DNA of 64,000 nt from Calothrix parasitica NIES-267 (GCF_002368095.1 NZ_AP018227.1:8538001-8602000); one strand, 5' to 3'. Positions 1-8,640 are shown, numbered from the stretch's first letter. The notes: a model not told the origin generated them from the letters alone. Program-made: numbers and translations.

Positions 1-2
1 TT

Positions 3-59
3 CCTGCTTTAGCTTACACCGTAGAAAGCGTCCGTTTAAGAATAAAAACGAAAGAGTAA
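3..59 (+). CDS. Possible 3' end of an upstream gene
   Basis: One plus-strand frame stays open from the left edge and ends at TAA 57-59, reading PALAYTVESVRLRIKTKE. The composition looks like ordinary protein, but 18 residues are too few to assign a family, and another frame is also open a little further. It may simply be chance. Confidence 0.3.
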   Translation, partial: PALAYTVESVRLRIKTKE

Positions 60-63
60 TAAA

Positions 64-112
64 TAAGAAGTAAGAAGTAAGAAGTAAGAAGTAAGAAGTA
101 AGAAGTAAGAAA
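64..112. repeat. Heptameric short tandem repeat (TAAGAAG)
   Basis: Six perfect copies of TAAGAAG (64-105) are followed by one copy ending in A (106-112). Heptameric tandem repeats of this sort (STRR) are typical of heterocystous cyanobacterial genomes. A different heptamer array follows 31 bases later. Confidence 0.9.
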
Positions 113-143
113 AATAAGGAGAGAATGAAATATTTAAATTAAT

Positions 144-220
144 AACTGATAACTGATAATTGATAATTGATAATTGATAATTGATAACTGATAACTGATA
201 ACTGATAACTGATAACTGAG
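144..220. repeat. Heptameric short tandem repeat (AAYTGAT)
   Basis: Ten copies of AACTGAT or AATTGAT run from 144 to 213, and a degenerate eleventh (AACTGAG) ends at 220. The C and T versions are blocked: two C, four T, then four C. This suggests expansion by slippage or unequal exchange. The array stops three bases before the ATG at 224, so it occupies the place where a ribosome binding site would be expected. Confidence 0.92.
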
Positions 221-223
221 ATA

Positions 224-1702
224 ATGTGGGATTTAAACAGATTCGTTAAAACTCTTACTTTCTTTGAAGTAATCCCGTTACTTAACTGGGTACAGGATTT
301 ATTCAAAGGAGATTTAAAGGATAATCCAGACAAATTTATTGGAGCAAAAGCAGTGGGTGTAGTATTAGTCGCAGGTGCAACTGGTGGTGTTGGTAAACGA
401 GTCGTAAAACGACTGATTGATAAAGGTTACAAAGTTAGATGTTTAGTACGCGATATCGAAAAAGCTAGGTCAATTATTGAAGATAAAGCGGATTTAGTCG
501 TTGCAGATATTACCAAACCAGAAACTTTAAATCCCTTATTAATGGCGAATATTCAAGCTGTTATTTGCTGTACTGCGGTAAGGGTACAGCCAGTTGAAGG
601 AGATACACCCGATAGGGCAAAATACAATCAAGGTATTAAATTCTATATGCCTGAAGTGGTTGGAGACACTCCAGAAAATGTAGAATATAAAGGTGTAAAG
701 AATTTAATCGAAGCAGCGAAGAAAAGTTTACCCCAGTCAAACGAAAAAATACTATTTGACTTTAGCAACTCCACCGCAGAAGTAAAAAACATTTGGGGTG
801 CTGTTGATGATGTAGTAATGGGTGGAGTCAGTCAAAGTAATATTCAATTATCTTCAGAAAAAGCTGTATTTTTTGGTAACGTTTCCACAGAAAATAATGG
901 CGGGTTTGCTTCAGTTAGAACTAAAAACTTTGACCCTTCATTTAACTTATCTGGCTATGCAGGTGTTGAAATTCGCGTTAAAGGAGATGGAAAACGCTAC
1001 AAATTCATCATGCGTACAGAAACAAGTTGGGATGGTATCGGCTACTGTTACTCTTTCGATACTCAAGCCGATACTTGGATAAATGTTAAGATTCCCTTTA
1101 CAGAATTAACACCCGTGTTCCGTGCCAAAACTGTAAAAGATGCTCCAAATATTGATGCTGGAAAAATTTGTTCCGTTCAATTAATGTTGAGCAAATTTGA
1201 ATACGATGGAGAATTAAATCCTAATTTTTCAGCAGGTGCTTTTAGTTTAGAAGTAGAAACCATCAAAGCTTATGGAGGAGAAAATTTACCGCAATTCGTT
1301 TTAGTAAGCTCCGCTGGGGTAACTCGTCCCGGAAGACCTGGTATAAACCTAGAAGAAGAACCTCCCGCTGTGAAATTAAATGACCAACTTGGAGGAATTC
1401 TCACCTGGAAATTAAAAGGTGAAGATAGTCTAAGAGAAAGTGGAATTCCTTATACTATAATTCGACCATGTGCTTTAACTGAAGAATCAGGTGGAAAAGA
1501 ATTAATTTTTGAACAAGGTGATAATATCAAAGGAAAAATTAGCCGCGAAGATATTGCAAAACTTTGCGTACAGTCTTTACAAGAACCGTTAGCTTGTAAT
1601 ATCACCTTTGAAGTAAAACAAGGAGAAAATAGTGCTAATTATATAGATTGGGGAAAACTTTTTCAAACAGTTAGTAGCGACCAATTAATAGTGAAGAGTT
1701 AG
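224..1702 (+). CDS. NAD(P)-binding SDR/NmrA-like protein with inserted CIA30 domain
   Basis: This 492-residue protein has an atypical SDR (NmrA-like) Rossmann fold split by a CIA30 domain. The dinucleotide-binding motif GATGGVGKR lies near residue 52, followed by DADITKP-type acidic strand residues (VVADITKPE). From about residue 175 to 340 comes a beta-rich block (FDFSNSTAEV, WGAVDDVVMGGVS) that resembles complex I intermediate-associated protein 30. The SDR fold resumes at FVLVSSAGVTRPGRPG near residue 357 and continues to a substrate-binding tail (IPYTIIRPCALTEE). Such fusions are common in cyanobacteria and plastids; the substrate is not known from the sequence. The ATG at 224 directly follows a heptamer repeat and lacks a clear ribosome binding site. 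The first residues (WDLNRFVKTL) look like family sequence, so the 5' end may have been altered by the repeat. Confidence 0.85.
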   Translation: MWDLNRFVKTLTFFEVIPLLNWVQDLFKGDLKDNPDKFIGAKAVGVVLVAGATGGVGKRVVKRLIDKGYKVRCLVRDIEKARSIIEDKADLVVADITKPETLNPLLMANIQAVICCTAVRVQPVEGDTPDRAKYNQGIKFYMPEVVGDTPENVEYKGVKNLIEAAKKSLPQSNEKILFDFSNSTAEVKNIWGAVDDVVMGGVSQSNIQLSSEKAVFFGNVSTENNGGFASVRTKNFDPSFNLSGYAGVEIRVKGDGKRYKFIMRTETSWDGIGYCYSFDTQADTWINVKIPFTELTPVFRAKTVKDAPNIDAGKICSVQLMLSKFEYDGELNPNFSAGAFSLEVETIKAYGGENLPQFVLVSSAGVTRPGRPGINLEEEPPAVKLNDQLGGILTWKLKGEDSLRESGIPYTIIRPCALTEESGGKELIFEQGDNIKGKISREDIAKLCVQSLQEPLACNITFEVKQGENSANYIDWGKLFQTVSSDQLIVKS

Positions 1703-1914
1703 TAAGTAGCTAGGTGGGAATAAACCTAACTATGTGAAGTAATGTAAAATCCCTGAAAACCTTGCGATTACTTCACTCCACTTTGTTACGTTCGCAATGA
1801 CGTAGCTATAATTTTTTTCACCTACCTACTTATCACCTGAGTTAGGAGTTAAGGGTTAATATTTAAAATAATTAATAAGTACCCCTTTTAGCCATCTCCC
1901 TATCTCCGAACTCC

Positions 1915-2268
1915 ATGTTTAAAAAGTTATTGTCCATAACATTTTTAGCTATTATTCTCTGGGCTAGTTTACTTTCTGATACGGCTTTTTCTGGACTAGT
2001 CGAATCGCGAATAAATAATTTGGAATCTAGATTTTATCGTTTAGAATCGCAAATAAATCGTATAGAAATGCAGTTAAATAGAGCAGGTGTTCCGAAGCTA
2101 AAAGTTCCTAATAATCCTTCATTATCCCAGCGTCACCCAAGAAGATTATCACAGTCAGAACGCGATAAAATGTTTGATAGACTGGCTACATTGGTAATAG
2201 AAACAAAACAGGATATTAAAGATTTGCAAAAACGTGTTTCTCAATTAGAAAAGGCAAATAATTCTTGA
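1915..2268 (+). CDS. Small secreted or membrane-anchored coiled-coil protein
   Basis: The 117-residue product begins with a short basic stretch (MFKKLL) and a hydrophobic segment of about 20 residues ending near TAFSG, which reads as a signal peptide or membrane anchor. Two heptad-rich stretches follow: residues 28-58 (INNLESRFYRLESQINRI) and 90-115 (VIETKQDIKDLQKRVSQLEKA), both likely coiled coils. No enzymatic motif is visible. It lies 50 bases upstream of the ferritin-like gene on the same strand and could be cotranscribed with it. Function is unknown; a periplasmic or thylakoid-lumen location is inferred only from the N-terminus. Confidence 0.65.
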   Translation: MFKKLLSITFLAIILWASLLSDTAFSGLVESRINNLESRFYRLESQINRIEMQLNRAGVPKLKVPNNPSLSQRHPRRLSQSERDKMFDRLATLVIETKQDIKDLQKRVSQLEKANNS

Positions 2269-2317
2269 TAAACCGTTTCCAAACTAACAACTAACACTAA
2301 TAAACTAATAACTAATT

Positions 2318-3088
2318 ATGAATCTTCTTACATATGTAATGCATTTAGCGAGTTCTGGTGCAAGTGCTTATTTTAGCGCTCTTCAAATCCGCGATATTAA
2401 AACTCGTCCAAATATTTTAGCCGGATTTCAGTTAGCTGAATCTGGTTCAGTTCCTTTTTTGACTAAACTTAGCCAGCGTGCTGCTGAAGAAGGGGATAGT
2501 TGGCTTGCGGAAAAATTAACAAAGCATGCAGCAGATGAAACTAGACACGGACAAATTTTTGCTCATGCTCTTAAGCAGCTTGACAAAAAAGTTAGAGATT
2601 TTAAAAGTCAGTCATCTGACACAAGCGAAAGCGATAGTGGTGAAAAGAAATCAAAACAACGTCGCAGTTCCTTTTTCGGTACATATTATGAAGGTTATGA
2701 AGGAGAACAGTTAAAAGCAGAATATATTGACTGGAATGTGTTTATGGCCAGTACCTATATATTAGAGTTGGATGCGAGTAAAGACTTTGCTCGGATGGCG
2801 AAAGCTTTACCAGAAAGCGATTCCAAAGCACGCAACCTTAAATTAGGGATGCTTAATATTGCTGAAGACGAAACAACTCATGCAGCATATCTTTATGAAG
2901 CGATGGAGCGACGAATGAGTACAACTCAAGTGCAGCAACTTGTCGATGAATGGCGACAGCGTAAAGTTAATGCTATCACAGCATACGTTACGAATAAGTT
3001 GCAGGGTAAAGATAATGCACCTTCTTTAACAGAAGATGATACATCAGAAAAAGAAGTAGAAAAAGAAGCAGTAGTAGCAGTCTCTTAA
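2318..3088 (+). CDS. Ferritin-like domain protein
   Basis: The 256-residue protein has the helical, acidic and basic pattern of the ferritin-like superfamily. Two metal-ligand type motifs are visible: the ADETRHGQIF helix near residue 74 and the AEDETTHAAYLYEAMERR helix near residue 187, each giving Glu and His about three residues apart. Together with ELDASKD these could form a di-iron site. A Ser/Lys-rich low-complexity linker lies near residues 100-122 and an acidic tail ends the protein. Possible roles are iron or oxygen chemistry, but no substrate can be read from the sequence. The start ATG is chosen because MNLLTYVMHLAS leads straight into the first helix. Confidence 0.75.
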   Translation: MNLLTYVMHLASSGASAYFSALQIRDIKTRPNILAGFQLAESGSVPFLTKLSQRAAEEGDSWLAEKLTKHAADETRHGQIFAHALKQLDKKVRDFKSQSSDTSESDSGEKKSKQRRSSFFGTYYEGYEGEQLKAEYIDWNVFMASTYILELDASKDFARMAKALPESDSKARNLKLGMLNIAEDETTHAAYLYEAMERRMSTTQVQQLVDEWRQRKVNAITAYVTNKLQGKDNAPSLTEDDTSEKEVEKEAVVAVS

Positions 3089-3149
3089 ATATAGAGGTAG
3101 CATTACTCTGCTTTGAGAAATTTGAAAATTTAATTGAGATTTTATTTTT

Positions 3150-3173
3150 GTTCCCAGCTTAGAAGTTGGGAAC
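3150..3173. terminator. Bidirectional hairpin between convergent genes
   Basis: GTTCCCAGCTT and AAGTTGGGAAC pair around an AG loop, with T-rich sequence before and A-rich sequence after. It lies between the plus-strand ferritin-like gene and a minus-strand small gene, so it can act as a terminator in both directions. Confidence 0.6.
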
Positions 3174-3203
3174 AGAAATAAGATAATGAGGAATAGAAAA
3201 CTT

Positions 3204-3341
3204 CTAAGCACGAGAATATATAGTCATCATCGCTAGCAATACTGCTAAACCACATATCCAAAGCGCTAACATTCCCCAACTAACAGATTCGTTTTGCAAT
3301 TTTCGCCATAAACTATTTTTGAAATCATTGCGAATCGCCAT
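3204..3341 (-). CDS. Small single-pass membrane protein, 45 aa
   Basis: A 45-residue reading frame starts at ATG 3341-3339 and ends with TAG 3206-3204. A strong ribosome binding site (GGAGG) lies about eight bases upstream. The product has an amphipathic, basic N-terminus (MAIRNDFKNSLWRKLQ) and one hydrophobic segment (WGMLALWICGLAVLLAMMTI), then YSRA. This layout suggests a one-helix membrane subunit or regulator with a cytoplasmic N-terminus. I do not recognise a family. The good ribosome binding site and clean topology argue that it is real. Confidence 0.6.
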   Translation of the reverse strand: MAIRNDFKNSLWRKLQNESVSWGMLALWICGLAVLLAMMTIYSRA

Positions 3342-3950
3342 TTTTATATCCTCCGATTCTTACTAATACCCAGTTCTTTTAAAACCTCACAATTGCGTAG
3401 ATTAAAAATCTCAAATGATTCTATTTGAATGCTTAAAAAAGCTTTCAAGAATATCGTAAAGTATGATTTTTTAGTCGAACTAGATACCAAACTGCCTTTA
3501 TACGCTTACAAAGCTAACCTATACACAGTGCCCGATATTAGAAGCACTAATACACAATGTTCCTAGAAAAAGTTTTTAATCTCTATTTTATTTGTCTCTA
3601 TTTTTTATTTTCCCACAGCTAATCAATCAAACTATTTAATCACCACGTTTTGCAAAAAATCTTAATGCTTATTTTTAGATGTATGAATTAAAAATGATTA
3701 AAAAATATATACCCGTATTTATAATTAAGTTAATATAGTTAAAAGATAGTGAATTTTAGACCAAAATCCCTGTTGTTTAAAGATATTGTCTATCTAAACT
3801 ATATTGATATTAATATTGCTAACTGAATATTTGATACCAATGCTGATTTTTTGTCAGAAAATACAACCAAAAACCCTAATCAAAAGTATTCGCTGTCAAA
3901 AATATCCATTGTTAAAGATAAACGCATCCGTTGTTAAAATCTAAAATCGA
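3342..3950. other. Intergenic region, no gene seen
   Basis: About 600 bases of AT-rich sequence separate two divergently oriented genes. I see no tRNA, strong hairpin or supported small reading frame. It must hold the promoters for the minus-strand small membrane protein and for the plus-strand gene at 3951. Confidence 0.5.
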
Positions 3951-4802
3951 ATGACTGATATTCGTAAACTAATTGACAAATTAGCTGCTGAAGAAAATAA
4001 ATTACTTTCAACAGAGTTTATTGCACCTTGTATAGGTAATGCTAAAGTACGAACTCGTATCGCAAAAATACTTTACACTTTTACCATCGAACCCCATGAT
4101 TTTAAAGGTTGGGGTATTTTCAAACCCATAAATGAGAAGCAAGCGGCTTTTATAGAAGAACCGAATTTACCGATTATTGGTGAATACTTAAAAAATTTTC
4201 AGTCTCTACGCTTCAGAATTATATATCCTTTACAAGGACAAAGCTGGCTAGCATATCCGATGAACGAAGCTGATATGATGCAACGTTGTGGATATTGTAA
4301 ACCTGTGGCAGTACATTTGGTTGCCGAAGCCGCTCAATTTGAAGTAGTTATAGCCCGTACAGATGGTGCAGCTTGGTGGTTTGACGAGTGCGATCGCCGT
4401 TCAGATGTGATGGTAACTCAAAGTTTGCAAGAACAACTTGAACGGATAACACCACCACAGGAATTGTATTTTAAAGGTATGACACCAGAAATGCGAACAG
4501 CTTATGATTTAGCAACGCAACAAACACCAGAATTCAGCGCTCTACATCGACAAAGACAGGATGAAAAACGTTTGAAAGAAGCTTTAAAAATGGCAGGTGG
4601 TGAACTACAACAATGGAGCGACCGTCAGGATTACTGGGTTGTAGAATGGACTACTCGCGATGGAGAACAACACACCAGCGCAATATTAAAAAATGATTTA
4701 ACTGTTATGAGTGCGGGTATTTGTCTGAGTGGTGAAGACGAAAAGTTTGATTTACAGTCCTTGGTTGGTGTAGTCGAAAGACGGGATTCAGAAGAATATT
4801 AA
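3951..4802 (+). CDS. Conserved-looking hypothetical protein, 283 aa
   Basis: I do not recognise the family. The 283-residue product is soluble, with no signal peptide or membrane segment. The first half is mixed alpha/beta (FRIIYPLQGQSWLAYPMNEA), with a Cys pair in MQRCGYCKP near residue 117. The middle is helical and charged. The C-terminal part (residues 210-270) reads like a small beta domain (YWVVEWTTRDGEQHTSAI). The two clustered cysteines could bind metal but are too few alone to claim it. The gene is monocistronic and ends at a hairpin terminator. Confidence 0.7.
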   Translation: MTDIRKLIDKLAAEENKLLSTEFIAPCIGNAKVRTRIAKILYTFTIEPHDFKGWGIFKPINEKQAAFIEEPNLPIIGEYLKNFQSLRFRIIYPLQGQSWLAYPMNEADMMQRCGYCKPVAVHLVAEAAQFEVVIARTDGAAWWFDECDRRSDVMVTQSLQEQLERITPPQELYFKGMTPEMRTAYDLATQQTPEFSALHRQRQDEKRLKEALKMAGGELQQWSDRQDYWVVEWTTRDGEQHTSAILKNDLTVMSAGICLSGEDEKFDLQSLVGVVERRDSEEY

Positions 4803-4814
4803 ATTAAAAATAGA

Positions 4815-4850
4815 TTAAAAAGCCCAAAGTTAAAACTTCGAGCTTTTTAA
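4815..4850 (+). terminator. Hairpin terminator
   Basis: TTAAAAAGC (4815-4823) pairs with GCTTTTTAA (4842-4850), with a weaker inner AAGTT/AACTT pairing. It begins 13 bases after the stop of the gene at 3951-4802 and faces a convergent gene. Confidence 0.6.
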
Positions 4851-4904
4851 TACATTTTGGGTTATGACATCAAACTTTTTAATATGTATAAAAAAGTTCT
4901 ATTA

Positions 4905-5432
4905 TTAACGAGTTCTTTCAATGAAACGAGAGTGTACCCAATCGTTTCCATTAGAAATTCTATACCAGCTACCTCTTTGCTCAAAGATGGGAACAGCGTT
5001 TCCAGAGCGTAGTGTACTACGAACACCGTAACCAGTGCTAGGACCAGAACGTACATTCAAATAACTATTAACTCTGACAACTCCTGCTGCTGCACGATTA
5101 ATAGTACCATCGTCGTAATAAGAACCACCAGTACCCGCTAATCCCATAGCTCTAAGAGTTTGAGGTCCAACTACACCATCAACTCTTAAACCGCGAGAGC
5201 TTTGGAAATTCATTACTGCTGCTCGGGTAATAGGACCGTAGTATCCGGTAGAGTTGACACTTGGGGACATAAACCCTTGTGATTTAAGAGCATTTTGTAC
5301 AGTGGTAACGCTGACACCTCTGGAACCCTGTCTAAATACCTGAGCTTGAGCAGAACTTGCTACACCTACAATCGAACAAACCAAAGCAGCAGACAAAATC
5401 CACTTAGAAGATTTCAAAGCAAAACGATTCAT
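4905..5432 (-). CDS. Secreted peptidoglycan-binding protein with SH3b domain
   Basis: This 175-residue protein has a clear signal peptide (residues 1-31, ending VASSAQAQ). Residues 33-93 form a PG_binding_1 repeat (LKSQGFMSPSVNSTGYYGP, VDGVVGPQTLRAMGL). Residues 118-172 form a bacterial SH3b domain (VNSYLNVRSGPSTGYGVRST, WYRISNGNDWVHSRFI). Both domains bind cell wall. No catalytic domain is attached, so it is more likely a wall-associated adaptor or inhibitor than a hydrolase. An upstream GGGAGA lies about nine bases before the ATG. Confidence 0.85.
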   Translation of the reverse strand: MNRFALKSSKWILSAALVCSIVGVASSAQAQVFRQGSRGVSVTTVQNALKSQGFMSPSVNSTGYYGPITRAAVMNFQSSRGLRVDGVVGPQTLRAMGLAGTGGSYYDDGTINRAAAGVVRVNSYLNVRSGPSTGYGVRSTLRSGNAVPIFEQRGSWYRISNGNDWVHSRFIERTR

Positions 5433-5934
5433 AATTAAAGTCTCCCTTCACAAAAAAATATAATCGAAGCGGTATTACTGAATAAATAAGCATTTAAGTA
5501 ACAGCGCTATATTCAAGTTATAGGAGTAAAAAATCACAACTTGCTTCAGTGGTGGCACGGCTTATGAAAATCGAAAAAACTGCTTAGAAAATATCTTTGA
5601 TACATATCTAATTAATTTGTTAATCAATATTTTTACTTAATTATTTCTAGAGAGTATAATTTAAACAAGCTCAGATGTAGAATATTCATCAGCAAATGCT
5701 CGGATAATTTATGTAATTCACGCTCTTATATCAAGAACACTTTATTTTTTATTGGAAGTAGAAAATAGGAAATTAGGTATGGGTAACAATAAAAATATGC
5801 TTGAATAATGATTGGAGATTGGGACATTTGATTGGTGTCTAGGTATATAGAATAGATATCAATTAAAAAGAATTTTTAAAACTTGATATCCCCTTACGAG
5901 CTAATCTCCCTTTCAACCCAATTCCCAATTTTCA
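5433..5934. other. Divergent intergenic region, no gene seen
   Basis: About 500 AT-rich bases lie between the minus-strand SH3 gene and the plus-strand ThiF-like gene. They must carry both promoters. I find no supported small gene, RNA gene or strong hairpin. Confidence 0.5.
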
Positions 5935-6576
5935 ATGAACAGCATTTTTTATCACGAACAATTACATCGGACTCCAGCATTAATGACAAAAATGCGAGAA
6001 ACTCCTGTAACCCTTTGTGGCGCGGGTGCATTAGGTGCAAATATAGCTGAAAGCCTTGCCCGTTCTGGATTTGGAAAGCTGCGAATCATAGATAAAGACC
6101 GCATAGAAGAACGCAACCTTTCCACTCAGCCATATTACCGTTCCGATATCGGAGCATATAAGGCTAAAATTTTGACAAATAGTCTTTATAGAGCTTTAAA
6201 CATTGTGATAGATGGACGCTCTAAAGAATTAACTACCAGCAATGCAAAACAGTTATTAACAGACAGCGCTCTTGTAATCGATACCTTTGACAATAGTATC
6301 AGCCGCCAAGCCGTAAAAGATTGCTGTATTAATGAACAAATACCATGTCTTCATGTGGGTTTAGCCGAATATTATGCCGAAATCATTTGGAATCCAATTT
6401 ATCGCGTACCAAGTCCGGTGAATGACGATGTGTGCGATTATCCCTTAGCACGTAACTTAGTCACTTTAGCAGTTGCAACCGCTTGCGAAGTTGCGATTAA
6501 TTTTGTCGCTACGGGGAAACACCAAAGTTTCACCATTACCTTAGCTGATTTGGCTATCAAACCTTTTGATTTGTGA
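5935..6576 (+). CDS. ThiF/MoeB-family (E1-like) nucleotide-binding protein
   Basis: The 213-residue protein has the Rossmann ATP-binding core of the ThiF/MoeB/E1 superfamily: VTLCGAGALGANIAESLARS near residue 25, then LRIIDKDRIEERNLSTQPYY with the conserved Asp, Arg and Asn, then the DIGAYKAKIL Lys and VIDTFDNSISR. A CxxC zinc pair and a free catalytic Cys are not obvious. It is shorter than MoeB or ThiF (about 245-390 residues), so it may be a stand-alone adenylating enzyme whose sulfur-carrier partner is elsewhere. No ThiS or MoaD gene is adjacent, so the pathway cannot be assigned. Confidence 0.8.
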   Translation: MNSIFYHEQLHRTPALMTKMRETPVTLCGAGALGANIAESLARSGFGKLRIIDKDRIEERNLSTQPYYRSDIGAYKAKILTNSLYRALNIVIDGRSKELTTSNAKQLLTDSALVIDTFDNSISRQAVKDCCINEQIPCLHVGLAEYYAEIIWNPIYRVPSPVNDDVCDYPLARNLVTLAVATACEVAINFVATGKHQSFTITLADLAIKPFDL

Positions 6577-6646
6577 AACTATTATCACTAATTGTAGATT
6601 GAACCGTGGCTACTCCCATTCCGCTCTAAGATTACCGAAAAATTTT

Positions 6647-6773
6647 AGGTTGGGTTGAGGAACGTAGCGCTTCGCTTACACTGCGCGAACACCGCAGGTG
6701 TGCCTGAGCCGCAGCAAAGCTGAACGGCACAACCCAAGACCAACGTTGGGTTTCACTCCGTTTAACCCAACCT
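6647..6773. repeat. Interspersed repeat with AGGTTGGGTT inverted ends
   Basis: AGGTTGGGTT at 6647-6656 is mirrored by AACCCAACCT at 6764-6773. An inner copy of the same words appears as CAACCCAAG and GTTGGGTTT (6730-6752). The interior is GC-richer than its surroundings. The layout is that of a fold-back interspersed repeat, a type frequent in cyanobacterial intergenic DNA. Confidence 0.6.
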
Positions 6774-6791
6774 ACTTCATAGGAAATCTTC

Positions 6792-6933
6792 GGCGTTGCT
6801 GATTAAAAGTATGATTTGCCCCCAACCCCCAAATAAGCGGGGAGAAGAATAATTTCAAGTCCCCCAAAATTGGGGGATTTAGGGGGCTAGTAAATATGAG
6901 AAAAATAAATTCATATTTCAATTCAGCAACGCC
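6792..6933. mobile_element. MITE, 142 bp, with 8-bp target duplication
   Basis: The element starts GGCGTTGCTGATTAAAAG and ends TTTCAATTCAGCAACGCC, giving imperfect terminal inverted repeats of about 25 bp. The same octamer, AAATCTTC, lies immediately outside both ends (6784-6791 and 6934-6941), which is the expected target-site duplication. The interior carries CCCCCAA/TTGGGGG type palindromes and no reading frame. It is a non-autonomous element that must be moved by a transposase encoded elsewhere. The rest of the gap from 6942 to 7156 shows no gene. Confidence 0.85.
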
Positions 6934-7156
6934 AAATCTTCTACCGGGAAGGGAGTATTACTCTACTAAATAAACTTTGTCAATTTTTATTGAAAGCTTA
7001 TCAGTAGAGCTTATAGTTTGATTCTTTGTCCTATCCGGAAACCATCAATATTTACTGAAATAAGGGTGTATAATAAGTTCACGGTTTACTGTAATTTTAT
7101 GCTTGCCGTATCCGTGCGCTTTATTGATATTAGGGATTAAAACAAAACGAGATATT

Positions 7157-7417
7157 ATGGAGCATAACGAACAAGGACAACGCAATAGTGCAGCAGAAGA
7201 CTTCCAAAAATCCCTAGATCAGTTACAGCATCTGTTAGAAGAAAATCAAAGTCAAGAACAACCAGAAAAAGAAAAAGAAAAAGAATTAGAAGTTGATAAT
7301 ACCGAACTAAAGCCACCAGTTGAAAAATCACCAAAATTTAACTTAGCTGAGTGGGAAGATGCGGTAGCTGATATTGAACAATATTTTGAAAGTAAAGATA
7401 AAGATAAAGATAATTAA
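7157..7417 (+). CDS. Small acidic hypothetical protein, 86 aa
   Basis: The product is 86 residues when started at ATG 7157 (MEHNEQGQRN). An upstream in-frame ATG at 7103 would add 18 residues of unlike, hydrophobic composition and is less likely. The protein is hydrophilic and very acidic, with a Glu/Lys-rich low-complexity centre (QPEKEKEKELEV) and a C-terminal FNLAEWEDAVADIEQYF helix that looks like the functional part. There is no catalytic motif; a binding or assembly role is possible but not shown. Confidence 0.6.
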   Translation: MEHNEQGQRNSAAEDFQKSLDQLQHLLEENQSQEQPEKEKEKELEVDNTELKPPVEKSPKFNLAEWEDAVADIEQYFESKDKDKDN

Positions 7418-7668
7418 ATAATTGTTCCTACAGACAAAACAAATTTCTAGTAGTGGGTTAAAGGATTATATCTGAAAAGACAAGTATCTTGCTCTCATTA
7501 CGGAAATTCATTGGCATAATCAATAAGTTAATGCTTAATAATATATAAATCTAATTGGCGAAGTTTTATAATACCTCGCGAAAAAAAAGCATATTAACTA
7601 GCGAAGATTCGCTCTTTGAGAACCCTATTATTTAGACCATTAACCAGCCAACAGCCAGCCATTCCTAA

Positions 7669-8469
7669 CTAGCTGCAAATTTTCTGACGTTGGACTTCGT
7701 ATAATATTAAAGCTGCTGTAATAGCTACGTTTAAAGACTCTACTCCAGGTTGAAGTGGAATTTTCACGTTAAAATCTGCCAATTGTGACAACTCAGTCGA
7801 TAAACCAGCACCTTCATTACCTAGCAAAATTAAACTTGGTTTTTGCCAATCTACTTGCCAATAAGTCAAATTTGCAGCAGGTAAAGTAGCAATTATTTGC
7901 ATACCCGCTTGCTTAGCTTCCACTACTGTTGCTTGCAAATCTTCACTTAAGAACATCGGTAAACGAAACCATTGTCCAGCACTAGCACGCAAGACCTTCG
8001 GATTATCCAAATCCACGCTATTTTTACTCAACCACAAACCCGATGCTCCAGCAGCAGCAGCAGTGCGAATTATAGTTCCCAGATTCCCAGGGTCTTGTAA
8101 GGCTTCTAAAGCTATCTGCAAGCCGCTAAACGGCAATGAATTACCATGATGTCCCCGTTGAGCCGTTGCGACTACACCATCTGGATGTATGGTAGTAGCT
8201 AGCGCTTTCATCACATCTTCGCTAACAACAAGAGCGCGATCGCACTTTTCCACAGCTAGCTGCCAAAGTTGTTGGTGGTTCGCTTGCCACCCTGTAGTAC
8301 AACAAACACTAACCAAAGGGTAATTCGTAATGCAAGCTTCTTCGAGTAAATGGGTTCCTTCGAGCAAAAACAATTCCTGCTTGTGCCTTTCTTTGCTAGA
8401 ATGCAGCTTGCGAATTTGTTTTATCAGAGGGTTTTGTAAACTAGTCAGCACGATTTTAGGTTTCTCCAA
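7669..8469 (-). CDS. SpoU/TrmH-family RNA 2'-O-ribose methyltransferase
   Basis: The 266-residue protein has an N-terminal RNA-binding substrate domain (residues 1-95) and a C-terminal SPOUT knot. All three SpoU motifs are present: motif 1 LEALQDPGNLGTIIRTAAAA near residue 125, motif 2 LILLGNEGAGLS near residue 213, and motif 3 IPLQPGVESLNVAITAALIL near residue 237. It should transfer a methyl group from S-adenosylmethionine to a ribose 2'-OH in rRNA or tRNA. The exact nucleotide cannot be told from the sequence. The gene is monocistronic, with tRNA-Leu(CAG) upstream on the same strand. Confidence 0.88.
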   Translation of the reverse strand: MEKPKIVLTSLQNPLIKQIRKLHSSKERHKQELFLLEGTHLLEEACITNYPLVSVCCTTGWQANHQQLWQLAVEKCDRALVVSEDVMKALATTIHPDGVVATAQRGHHGNSLPFSGLQIALEALQDPGNLGTIIRTAAAAGASGLWLSKNSVDLDNPKVLRASAGQWFRLPMFLSEDLQATVVEAKQAGMQIIATLPAANLTYWQVDWQKPSLILLGNEGAGLSTELSQLADFNVKIPLQPGVESLNVAITAALILYEVQRQKICS

Positions 8470-8556
8470 CAGCGTTCTTGGTATTTCCGATGTTTTAGAA
8501 ACTGTCTGAGACTCTTAGCAGAATAATTAATTTTCAACAAGCCTCGCTTAAAACAA

Positions 8557-8640
8557 TGCGGAACCCGGGACTTGAACCCGGAAGCCTTGTGGGGCACTAG
8601 AACCTGAATCTAGCGCGTCTACCAATTCCGCCAGTTCCGC
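8557..8640 (-). tRNA. tRNA-Leu (anticodon CAG)
   Basis: Read on the minus strand, the acceptor GCGGAAC pairs with GTTCCGC, and the discriminator is A. The D-arm carries GGCGGAATTGGTAGACGC. The anticodon stem CTAGA/TCTAG encloses the loop TTCAGGT, giving CAG. A class II variable arm (TGCCCCACAAGGCTT) is present, and the T-arm has GGTTCAAGTCC. The 3' CCA is not encoded. Confidence 0.95.

Noticed and set aside
64-220. CRISPR array
   Set aside because: The units are contiguous 7-base repeats with no spacers.
822-1082. Open frame inside the SDR-CIA30 gene
   Set aside because: It is out of frame with a well-supported gene and has no ribosome binding site or recognisable composition.
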